Source: Piliocolobus tephrosceles (taxonomy: Eukaryota; Chordata; Mammalia; Primates; Cercopithecidae). Taken from it: DNA of 64,000 nt. The translations under genes were made by a program, and so were the position numbers. Positions 46,103 through 58,100 of the stretch are shown here, one piece after another. The notes beneath the pieces are model-generated. The model worked only from the letters and a program-made list of their open reading frames with translations, made no database searches and had not been told where the DNA came from. The DNA lies in NCBI RefSeq assembly GCF_002776525.5, contig NC_045441.1, positions 105,016,744-105,080,743 of the forward strand, written 5' to 3'. The stretch's first letter is position 1. Every line of letters starts with the position of its first letter.

Positions 46103-49100
46103 GTAAGGGGTATCCCCGCCGCCGGCATCCCGGTTGCCGGCCAGGCTGGCGAGGCTCCCATTCTTGGGCACGGTGGGAGTTGTAGTTCTTTCTCTGCTCT
46201 ACACGTTTGCGTTTCCAGGGTGCGTGGTTTGGCCGCTGAACTACAATTCCCAGCGTGCCCTGGGCGCCGTTCCTCGCGCGATGTAGATCTGGCGTGCGAA
46301 CCGGACTCTTGGGCACTGGCTGTGGGGGCGGGGAGGAATGGGTCCATGGGCCTGAGAGTGTGTGGGAACAGGGGCTGACCGGGAGCTGGGCGGGAAAGGA
46401 GAGTTCCTTTCTCTGCGGCGATCTCTCCCGATCTCTCCCTGACCACGGGTGGGGAAGAACAGGGAGTTGGGTCCATGCCGTCACTGGCCGCCTTTGAGCC
46501 CCCGGCTCCAGTATGGAGCTTCTGGGATGCCAAACGTCCGGCGGGTTTGGACGGGCTCTTGCGTCACGCGGCCTGGGCCTTGCGCTGTGGGCCCGGGGTG
46601 ACGCAGAGGCTTCGGGGAAGTTTTCCGTCCCGCCTATCCACCTGGCCAGGCGGAGGCCTCGGAGGCGGGGGGACCACTTTCTCCCCCCTAGGCTGTGCTC
46701 CTGCCCCTAACTGGCACCTGCAGAAGCCCCGAACCTCTAGCACCTCTGCGGTCACCCGAGGCGACCTCCTGCTCACAGGGGAAAGAAACGCGTTCTCCTT
46801 TGTGCTGCATTCTATATGTTCTCTGCAGTGAGCCCCAGAGAGGCAGGGTGTTGGGGAGCTTAGGTTACAGTTGGCTAAAAGTTGAGGTTATTGTGCCCTC
46901 GCTACGAAGTTGAAGTTTTTCCTGGGTGGGATGGGTAGGTGCTTAACTGAATTTATGGTTTTCTACTTACCATATGATTAAGAAAAGGGATTCCAATTGG
47001 AATTGGAAGGCCCTTCTAGGAGAGACCCCAATAAACTCAAATCGAGTATTAAATAACCTGGGTAATATTTTATTTAGAAATTTAAACAGGAGTTAAATAT
47101 TGGAGTATTCTCCGACGTTATCGTACTGGAACTATTAGCCATTAGGTATTTTTGAACACAGTTGTCACTCTGCCACGGCTGCCACTCAGAACGATATGCC
47201 TTTGTTCACAAGAAAAGTAAATATGCGCGTTATGTTGTTAAAGGTTATTGGAAACTGGCATTTAGAAAGCTCAAAAACTCGTGATCATGTATTAAACATT
47301 TAATACTTGACCATAGGGAGGGATTCTTAAAACAGCAATCTTTTCCATTTTTTTAGGTGCCTCTTTATTTTGAATGCTCTCCATGTTGATGAAATTCGTT
47401 CTTTATCAAGATGTAAAATATGTAATTAGTTTATTGTGGCCTCTGGTTGCTTTACGTGAATTGAGGATACTTTTTTTTTTTTTTTTAAGGGGAAGGGAGT
47501 CTGTCTGTGTCGCCTAGACTGGAGTGCAGTGTGGTGTGATCATAGCTCACTGCAACGTCTTAACTCCTGGTCTCAAGCAATTCTCCCACCTCAGCCTTCT
47601 GTAGCTAGGACTATGGGCATGTGACACCATTCCTGGCTATTTTTTACATTTTTTGTAGAGACAAGGTCTGTGTTGGCCAGGCTGGTCACAAGTCCCTCGT
47701 CCCCAGGGATCCTCCTGCCTCAGCCTCACGATGCTGGGACAGTGCCTGGTCTGAGGACATTTCTTACCACTGTGTTTCAGCTTTTCCTCATCTGAATCAA
47801 ACATTTTAATTCTTTCTAGAAGATATTTATTTTATTCTTTTACCCTTTTGTTGATGAAATGGAAAAGTTTGACAGCTAAAGTTTGAAAGTTGTAATGATA
47901 TTAGTAATGGCCTAGATCACGCACAAACCTTTATTCCCGTCTAAAGTTTCTGGGCAAGCCTCCTTCCGTTTTTGTGCTTACGGTACCTATACAGGCTTCT
48001 GGTGGCTGTGCGGGGATTGCCTTTTAAATTTTGCCTCAGGGCTCTTTTGTGACCTTTCATCAACTTTATTGCTGCTACCTTTTCACTATTTTAGTAGAAA
48101 AGATCCATTTCACCACTGAATTTTAGCATATGTAAACAAATGGAAAATTATTCTTTGATTAATTTATAACACAATACATGCTTTGAATATCTTTGGAAGT
48201 ATGTGCTAGAACTTGTTAACTGTGGTTGCCTCTTAGAAGTGGAACTGGGGAAAGGGATGGGGTGAGATTTACTTTTTGAAACTTTAACTTGGTCCCATGT
48301 GAATGTTTTACGTCTTTAATAAACAATTAATAAATAATAGTTGAGTAGAAGAGATGGAAAATTACACAAACTTTTGCTTACTTACAAGCCACTTACCTAA
48401 TTGGTATTTTTAAATGACATCTAGAAGAAATGGGATTCAAATGAGGTCTCCACTATATAACCAAATTGTCATTATTACTTTAATGACTTTTCCATTTAAA
48501 CTATTTTTTATGTTAGTGGAGAGTTTTAGGAAGGTAATAAAATTGACTTCTTTTATACAGGTATGTCATAGCACTTAATTTAAAGAGAATGTTTTCAAGA
48601 AAGAACAAAACCTTGTTAGTAAGCCCTCTAGAAATAATTTATGTACCTAGAGTGCCGTCTCTTTCATGGTACTTAGGCTCACAGCGTGGGTGAGTTTGAC
48701 CTAGATATCAGACATTCATACAGGGTTTTTTTTTCTTGATATTTGTATGTGTGTATTTTTTTTCTTTCCCTCAAATCTTAGAAATCATTAATACTGATGA
48801 GTTAAGGGACCAGAGTAAGAGCTGCATAGGAGGAATACTCTCAGAAATAGGCTATGAAAAAGAAAAACTGTGAATTGACTTGTGAATAAATGTTAATAAA
48901 ATTAATCAGATGACACTCATCTATTGCCATGACTTCAGCCATAAACACGAGGAAGATAGATCCAGAAATAGAGTATGATGTCATAGGTCTTTGTTTATTC
49001 CTGTCCTAAGCACTCTAAGAAATGTTGAGATTTTGGCTTCATTACTTAATCTTTATGGTTTACTACTTTGGCACCATGCAAGCAAATCTGAAGGCCACTT

Positions 49101-52100
49101 GCTTGCTGTGTTAATTTAAAAATCTGCTAAATTCTCTGTTTTGATTTTAAAAAAAGATAACTCCTTTAAAAAAAAATCCAGCCCAACAGTAACAGGCTTA
49201 AATTTGGAGCATTAAAAAAAACAAAAACAAAACTCTTAGGGTGGAGACATTTGAACATAGGAACTTTGATTTTACTGAAAGGGAATTAGGTTCAGAGGTT
49301 AATCAGGTGACTCACTGTCACTTTTAGGGCAGAATTTGGGACTTAACTCAGTGCTGATTGTAGTGCATGACTTGGCAGGCCTTTTATTAATGCAAAATCC
49401 CTAAGCAACTGTGTATTTATTCCTGAAGTTAATGAAGTTGAAAGAAAGATTCTAGTTTTTAAAAAGATTTTATTTTTTTTAGTAACAGCATTGGTACTTT
49501 TTTTTTTTTTTTTTTTTTTTGAGACCGAGTTTCACTCTTGTCGCCCAGGCAGGGAGTGCAATGGTGCTATCTTGGCTCACTGCAATCTGTGCCGCCTGGA
49601 TTCAAGCGATTCTCCTGCCTCAGCCTCCCAAATAGCTGGGATTACAGGCGCCTGCCACCAGGCCCAGCTAATTTTTGTATTTTTAGTAGAGACTGGGTTT
49701 TGCCATGTTGGCCAGGCTGGTCTCGAACTCCTGACCTCAGGTGATCTGCCAGCCTAAGCCTCCCAAAGTGCTGGGATTATATGTGTGAGCCACCTCACCC
49801 AGCCAGCATTGGTACTTTTAAACTCTTGCACGTTGTATAGAACCTTTCCCTTAAAGGTAGTTTATCTGATAGGCTTTTATACTATATCAAATACCAAAAC
49901 TTCTATTTTAAGCCTTTTTTTCTTCTCTCACTTTAAGTTGTCTTTAAAACTGCCCTGTCTTAACTCCTTAATTCCCCTCAACATAAGACATGTGTAACCT
50001 AAAAACCTATTCACCAGTTCATGTTTGCTAAGCCCAGCCATTCTCATTGGAAAATGTATTTGTCTTACTCTTATGATTATCTATGATACAACACTCTATT
50101 TCTGGATCTGTTTTCATGATTTGAAATCATAGTCTGGAAGTAATTTTTTCATCTTCATATCAGTTTTTTTTGAGACAAGGTCTTGGCCTGTTGCCCAGGC
50201 TGGAGTGCAGTGGCACCATCTCGGCTCACTGCAGCGTCTGCCTCCCGGGCAGAGCGATTCTTCTGCCTCAGCCTCCCGAGTTGCTGGGACTATAGGCGTG
50301 CACCACCACGCCGGGCTAATTTTTCTATTCTTAGTAGAGACGGGGTTTCACCATGTTGGCCAGGCAGGTCTCAAATTCCTGACCTCGGGTGATCCACCTT
50401 CCTAGGCCTCCCAAAGTGCTAGGATTGCAGGCCGGAGCCACCACCCACCTTCCTATCAGTTTTGGTGTCATAAAAAAATGAGTGCCTCAGCTGGGGGCGC
50501 AGTGACTCACACCTGTAATCTCAGCATTTTGGAGGCCGAGGTGGGTGGATCACGTGGGTGGTTCACGAGGTCAGGAGTTCGAGACCAGCCTGACCAACAT
50601 GGTGAAACCCTGTCTCTACTAAAAATACACAAAAAATTTGCCTGTAATCCCAGCTGCTTAGGAGGCTGGGGCAGGAGAATTGCCTGAACCCGGGAGGTGG
50701 AGGTTGCAGTGAACCAAGATTGCGCCACTGCACTCCAGCCTGGGTGATAGGGACATTAAAAAAAAAAAAAGAATGCCTCTTGTTAGAGGACTGATGCGTA
50801 TAGTTGATACATCATTGGTGCTTTGAAATACGTATTAGGTGAACTGACTTAGTTTAAGAATATTTAAGAATGTTCACTTGTGATAAAATTCTCTCTTTTT
50901 ATATGAGTCTGTGGTTTTATTACTGGATTTCTCTTAAGTAAACTTAAAAATTCCAAAGTTAAATATTTAGATATATGCCAATAAAATAACTTATCTTTTT
51001 CCTCTTTTACCTAATAGGTGGCCAGCATCGAAATGTTCAACCTTTTAGTGATGAAGATGCATCGATTGAAACAATGAGCCATTGCAGTGGTTATAGTGAT
51101 CCTTCCAGTTTTGCTGAAGATGGTATGAGTTTTAAATTTAAATTTGCGACTTTAGATAAAATGTTTCAGGTGGAGGAATTCTTGTAGCTAAGGTATACTA
51201 TTGTTCCCTGTCTTTTTTTCTTTTACTTTATGATGGCTGGTTTATATTATTTCTTAGGACCAGAAGTCCTTGATGAGGAAGGAACTCAAGAAGACCTAGA
51301 GTACAAGTTGAAAGGATTAATTGACCTGACCCTGGATAAGAGGTAGGCAATACTGGAAACTCCATTTTGTGTGATTCTATGCTTGATCTTAGTCAAAAGC
51401 TAAGAGAAATGATTATTCTGTGTGATTCTAATCAGCTACCTTACATATATATAATTTGTGCAGCTCTCAGATAATAGCAATCTATTTTTCCAGAAGGTTA
51501 ATTTGTTTACTTTGGATCATGTTTCTTGTTCCATTGGACTTTAATGTGTGTGGTAACATGCCATTAGAGTTTAGATTGAGTCAGATTAGTAATTGTTCTA
51601 GCATAACAGCACATACATAACTCTATTTGATTATAATATAAATGAATTTGTTGAATTAAAACATAATGAAAACTTGCTTTAAGCTGCTTGTCTACTAATG
51701 TTATAATATGAAAAAATGTCAAAGCTAGATTGTTTTTCTTCACTGTAGCTTCAGAACTGACCTTAATAGAATTAAAAAGCCCTGAAGATGCAATTCTAGA
51801 CGTTTATAGTTTTTTAAAAAGTGTAAATTTACTTAAATATGTAATATAGGAAAATAATACATTGAAACTATACTCATACATTGAAACGATAAAATATTAT
51901 GTAGGCATTTAAAGTTGTGGCTATCAAACTAAAAAAAATGCCATGATATAAAGTGGCCTTAAGTGTTTTGTGTAATAAGGTGAGTCATAGATGGAAATTA
52001 AATTATATTATTGACAAATGGTTAGAACTTGATGAGAATTAGATTTAAAAAGTCTATACATAGATAAAGTTTAGAAGGAAATAAGATTTTAAAAAGTATT

Positions 52101-55100
52101 ATATACTCCAACTGGATCTTTTTCTCTTACATTGGGTGTTAAATAGTGCGAAGACAAGGCAAGCAGCTCTTGAAGGTATTAAAAATGCACTGGCTTCAAA
52201 AATGCTGTATGAATTTATTCTGGAAAGAAGAATGACTTTAACTGATAGCATTGAACGCTGCCTGAAAAAAGGTAATGCCCTTATTTTTGAGTCACAGACA
52301 TAGAACTAATACTAATAAGAAGTATGTTAACTTCTTTTTGGTAACATTCAGTAATAGCACTGTAACACTGGTCTACTCTTAAAATTTTCTAATAGTCAAG
52401 GAGTACACCATCTTGTTATAGTTCAAAATGAGGCTTGTTAGAACTTTTTGTTTTACGTAAAAAAAAAAAAAAGCTTGAAACTAAGAAGGATTGGGGTAGA
52501 TTGTCATCATCCTTTTTTGTATCAGTAGAGGTGATGGTCATTCTCTTGTTACCAGAAAAGCTTGAAAGTGTATGTCAGACATCTAGCTCATTTTCCCTTG
52601 CACTTACATAAAACATTGATTATACCTGTAAATTACATCATTTTCAGGATATCCCTTGGAATACTTGAATTCTAGAACTTTGTAATAGAAATTCTGGAAT
52701 TCAAGTTGTTACAGTGATAGAACTTTTAAGACCAAAGAGAGATCGTAAAGATAATTTTGTCAGACCTTAAAGTCCAGTGTTACCAGACTTATCAGATTTA
52801 GGACCACCAAATTTAAAAAGACTTGTGACCAGGCATGGTGGTTCACATCTGCAATTCTGGCACTTTGGGAGACGGAGGTGGGAGGGTCGCTGGAAGCCAG
52901 GAGTTGGAGACCACCTGGGCAACAAAGCAATACTTGGTTTCTATTATAACAAATGAAACAAAGCAAGATTTGGTGTCTGCCAACTTAGCCAAGTAAGAAC
53001 ATTATGAAAATAATTATCTTCCACTATCATTATTTTATTAGCAAAATATTCTAGCACCAAAAATGTAGAAATGCACTTTTAAAAAATTGAATGAACTAAG
53101 CTTTATATTCTTATTTTTCTCATTTTACCTGAGAGTAAAAAATTTTGTTGTAAGTGAAACCTTTGATCAAATTCACCTCTTCCATTGAATAGAATAAAGA
53201 AAGGCCTAGGAAAACTGAGATGGATCTAAGCTTATATATCTTGTTATTGGTATAGTTGATAGCAGACCCAACTTTTAAAAAATAACACAATGGCTCTATT
53301 AAAGGTGTTTTACATTCAAACTGTATGCTATAATGGTTGTTGGACTAGATGACCTTTAAAAATTCCATTTTAGCTTGCATATTTTTTACATTGTTAATTT
53401 ATCAGGTAATAGTTTAAGGTTAGTATTTGCCCCACACCTCACCTGTGGTATATACAGTTCTCAAGAGTTAATTTATAGTTACCTTTATATAAATGTATTT
53501 TTTGCACCACTGCATTCCAGCTTGAGTGACAGTGAGACCCTGTCTCAAAAAAAAAAAAAAGTTAATAAATGTATTTTTTATGGTCTTAAAGAGTTATTTT
53601 TAATCCTGTATTTATTTAAAAAAATGTTGGTGGGGAAACCCTGAAGGTTTACCTGATGGACTGTGTACACCTGAAATGCTTAGGAGATTAATTCAAGGGC
53701 AATTTGAGCACTGTTTATATGAGTACATTAAGGAGTTTGAAGACAGAAATTGGCTTGAAACACATTTAGTTGAACTGTTAAAATACTCCCTTAAGATAGA
53801 TATTAATCTCCATTTTACAGATGAGGAACCCTAGAGAATAAGAGTAATTAATCGATGATCGTTTGGCTACTAAGTGGAATCTAGGATTTGACTGAGGTCT
53901 GTCTGTCTCTATAGTTTGAGCCTAAGTTTGTAACTTGCATCAAAGCCTGGAGCATGGGGTTTCAAAACTGGTAAATGCTATTTTGTCATTGATCAAATTT
54001 GGGAAATTACTGTCTTAGTAAGTGAGTCTACTGAAAAGACTATCGTGATTGCATCTTGGCTGCTTTTATAGGTAAGAGTGATGAGCAACGCGCAGCTGCA
54101 GCATTAGCATCTGTTCTTTGTATTCAGCTGGGCCCTGGCATTGAAAGTGAAGAGATTTTGAAAACTCTTGGACCAATCCTAAAGAAAATCATTTGTGATG
54201 GGTCGGCTAGTATCCAGGCTAGGCAAACTGTAAGTATAAGATATTTATATTTATAGATCTGTCTATTCATGATAACCAGACATGGTGCACCTATAGTACC
54301 ATACCAGCTACTCAGGAGGCTGAGGCAAGAGAGAGGATCTTGTAAGTCCAGGAGTTTGAGGCAGCAGTGAGCTATGATCATGCCACTGAACTGTAGCCTG
54401 AGACAAAGCCAGACACTGCATCTTAAAAAAATAATAATAATTAATTTTATATTTCTGGGTTTGGGTAGACATAGGAAACTCTGAAATTCTGACTTGCAAA
54501 ATAGTCTTCCAATTTTGGGGTTCGAGAAAGCTTTCATTCTCTGATTGTTGGATGTTTACCTCTTGTAACACTTGACTTTAGATTTTGGGTTTTGGGGGTT
54601 TTATATTTTGTTTTTAGTGTGGCAATAAGTGATACAAATGATCATATGGACATGTTTTACTTTGTCACAGAAACATCTGATGTGGTCTTAGTGGATTTGG
54701 GAAAATAACGTGTGATCCTAAACTGTTTTTTTAAACAAGTGAATCAGTTTAAGCTTGAAACATTTTAATACTTGTAATATTGATTATCCGAATCAGCTTC
54801 CTTATTAGTATTACTTAAGTGACATTAATCTTTGTCTAAGTAGCTTGGTACAAATGTATTTCTTCTTCTTATCATCACCACCCAATGCAAATTGGCTGGA
54901 ACCCCAGGCCTCCATTGCAGCTCCACCCACCTGTAGGTTCTCTCCATATGGCAGCCACGTTAGCTAGGTGACAGACTCAGACAGAGCATGTCACTTTTGC
55001 ATCTAGTTCCTTGGCTTACCAGCCATATGGAAGCTGGGAATAGTCTAGCTGTTTGCCCTGGAGGCAAAGAAATTGGAGTTTGGCAACTTCATAGTAATCT

Positions 55101-58100
55101 CCGTGCCCTCCAGTAGTTAGTAATCCTGAAATATTTAATTAGCTTTTGCTACTTAACTTTTTCTTTTCTTCTTTTTGGGTGAATATATGCAACTTTTAAA
55201 TCATGTGGAACTATGGGTATAATTTCGTACTAGAATGACAGAAGACACTCTGCTGGGTAGATTTTTGGAGCAGTCACTTAATTTTGATTGTATGCGAGTT
55301 TTTTGTTCATTTAAAGGCATTTTCTTTTTCACACTTCGGAGTTGCTGTGAATTTTTAAAAAACGTTAGTCTCCCTGTTTAGCAGATGGAATCCTTATTAA
55401 ATTGAGGCAATCCTAGGGTTTTTTTTTTTTTTTGACAGGGTCTCACTCTCCTACCCAGGTTGGAGTGCAGTAGCACAATCATGGCTCACTGCAGCCTCCA
55501 CCTGCTGGGCTCAGGTTATCCTCCTGCCTCAGCCTCCTGTGCAGCTGGGACTATAGGCATGTGCCACCATGTCTGGCTCACTTTAAATTTTTTGTAGAGA
55601 TGGGTCTTGCTGTATTGCCCAGGCTGGCCTTGAGCTCCTGGGCTCGAGTGATCCCCCTGCCTTAGTCTCTCAAAAGTGTTGAGATTATGGGTGTGAGCCC
55701 ATATCTGGGCTCTGCCTTAGTCTCTCAAAAGTGTGAGATTATGGGTTCTAGTTTTTAATTGGCTGTTTTTCTTAGAGTCATCAAAAAGGAACCATGTAGC
55801 CTTGCTTCTGCTGCTTACTTAGCAGAAGGGATTATGGATTGAAAATTTCCTTTAATGCTTCGGCTACTTTTAAATTTTAACAGTGTTCAGTTTTTACCAG
55901 GATGATATAATGAAAATAAAATAGTGACACCAAGCAGATTAATATCACAGATATCCTCATAGTACCGGAACAGAACTGACTGAAACTTGGGCCTGATGCC
56001 AATGGTGACTTTAAAGACTTAAAGCTTTAATAATACTTGGAACAACATGAGGGAATTTTAGTAACAAAATGTGGAGAAAGGGGAAATGGAGAATAATAAA
56101 ATCTCAGATTACAAATTCTGTTTTTATACGGATTAATTTGTTAAAACAAATTTTCTGAGAATCGAAGGCTTCTGTTTATGTTGCAGGTAGATGGCTTGTG
56201 TAAGTATTGTGTTCTAAGTGTTTTATTCGATAAGCTTTACCTGTCTAATCATACAGTGTACTCACTTTTGTTTAGCCCTTCCCCTCCGCAAACAAAAGGC
56301 AATTATATGATTCCCGGCCCTTTTCAGCGTAATCCAGAATAAGTGAAATTTGAATTAATGGGATTAATTAATTAATTAGGTGGGAAGTTTGAAGACAGCT
56401 ATTTATGTTTTATGAAATTTCTGCTCCTGTGTGCTTATTTCTTAGAAGCTGATTTCTTTTAGAAGTTTTCATAGTAGAGTCTTCATAAGAACAAAAGAAT
56501 ATAGATAGTTTTAACAGCTAAAAAACCAGTGGAATTGTAATGTGTTTTAAAGGCTTTTTAATAGAGAGGGCAGGCTTCTTTATCTCATATGTCTGAGCTT
56601 TCTATCTTTGAATTTCAGTTGAAGTTTGAAATGATCCAGTAAGCACCTGTAAAGCATACAGAAAGGAAACGAGGGGATAGTTCACCCTTTCAGAATGCTT
56701 TACTGACATAGACTCATAAAATTAATTCAGTAATTTAAATCATAGGTTATGGAGCTGCAATTGTTTTAGAAATTATGTAATTCTTTTGCATGCTTTTGAT
56801 TTTATGGATCAATAAAAGAAGACTGAAGAAGAACAGAATCACTTTGTTAAAGTCATGCTGTGAATTTGGTAGCAGAGCTTGAACTGAAACGCACTTCCTT
56901 TGATCTTAGTTCAGTATTCTTTCTCTCCTCACCTCTTTTATATATAATGCTTGGGACCTAATATATCATGTTGCTGAGAACATTTTCACATTGAATTATA
57001 AAAGCAGGAAGATGTAGAATTGATAAATAAAATCATTAATGTCTATATATATATATATATTTTTTTTTAGTGTGCAACTTGCTTTGGTGTTTGCTGTTTT
57101 ATTGCCACAGATGACATTACTGTAAGTAAAAACCTTTGATTCTAGTTATCTGTGGTTATTTCTAATTTAAGGTGGTTATCTTACTTCATATTATTATGCA
57201 TTAGGAACTGTACTCAACTCTGGAATGTTTTGAAAATGTCTTCACTAAGTCCTATCTCAAAGAGAAAGACACTACTGTTATTTGCAGCACCCCTAATACA
57301 GTGCTTCATATCAGCTCGCTTCTTGCATGGACACTACTGCTGACCATATGCCCAATCAATGAAGTGAAGAAAAAGCTTGAGATGTATGTATTTTTAGTTT
57401 CATGTTTTATAAAAGCAACATTTAGTGGACGTAATTGGTTGTATTCACATAGTAATGACTAACTGTTTTTTAGGCATTTCCATAAGCTTCCAAGCCTCCT
57501 CTCTTGTGATGATGTAAACATGAGAATAGCTGCTGGTGAATCTTTGGCACTTCTGTTTGAATTGGCCAGAGGAATAGAGAGTGTAAGTATCTAACTGGCC
57601 AGAGGAAAAAGCTTGTGTCACAAGGCCCATTGTTCCATCATTACCTTGCAATTGAGAATTGGACAATAACTTTGGAACGTGGCCAGCTTGAGAACCCAGT
57701 GATTTATTTCCCTGCTTCTTGGCGGTGGTGGTATAATATTTTAGAGAGCGGAAACCAGTAGGGGTTGGTAGAGCAGTGTTTGACTGTGGTTCATTATACT
57801 TAATTTTTGCTGTCTGTAGAACTGCAGTTTAGGGATGCTCATGGAGAGAGTTTTTTCTAGTGTAATCTGTATGGAACTGCTTGGATTTCTCAGATACCCG
57901 ATATATCAAGCTAGTGAAGGCGTGTGATACTTCATAATTAATATCAAACAAATGAATAAAATATTAAGTCATCATAGGTTTGGGATGAGATGGGTTCAGT
58001 AACTTCTCTAAGCCAAAGATGGAAAGAAACACTGCTCATTAGACTGGGACATGTGCTTTGCAGTTACCCATTCACTTGTTCACTCACAGATGTTAGTTAC

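Larger units (their letters stand above)
45380..46790. promoter_or_regulatory. IFRD1: CpG island spanning the IFRD1 promoter, exon 1 and start of intron 1
   Basis: CpG dinucleotides become dense at about 45380 and fade near 46790, in contrast to the AT-rich flanks. The island covers the promoter motifs (45559-45735), the 5' leader, the uORF, coding exon 1 and the first part of intron 1. Such islands mark broadly expressed or inducible promoters. Open frames of up to 200 codons on both strands inside it (45363-45965, 45972-46533, 46475-46831) are a side effect of low stop-codon density in GC-rich DNA and are not separate genes. Confidence 0.85.
46103..51017 (+). other. IFRD1 intron 1
   Basis: 4915 bp. 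The first 690 bp is CpG island. Then come mostly unrecognised AT-rich sequence, an old Alu (47471-47754), and three further Alus (49502-49803, 50164-50453, 50489-50771). It ends at 'cctaatag'. No further coding exon is evident inside it. Confidence 0.85.
52272..54071 (+). other. IFRD1 intron 4, with Alu pieces and a MIR
   Basis: 1800 bp. Contains an Alu left-arm monomer (52827-52970), a 5'-truncated Alu stub (53504-53564) and a MIR piece (about 53770-53910). No coding sequence. Confidence 0.8.
54230..57070 (+). other. IFRD1 intron 5
   Basis: 2841 bp, with a partial Alu (54273-54437), an old Alu with a small tandem duplication (55419-55712) and mostly unrecognised sequence (55750-57040). It ends in (TA)n then nine T and AG. 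Confidence 0.8.

Noticed and set aside
45972..46533. Two long overlapping minus-strand frames (170 and 182 codons) opposite IFRD1 exon 1
   Set aside because: They are antisense to a GC-rich coding exon in two different frames, with low-complexity Ala/Arg/Pro content. No domain is recognised. An antisense transcript cannot be excluded, but no protein is supported.
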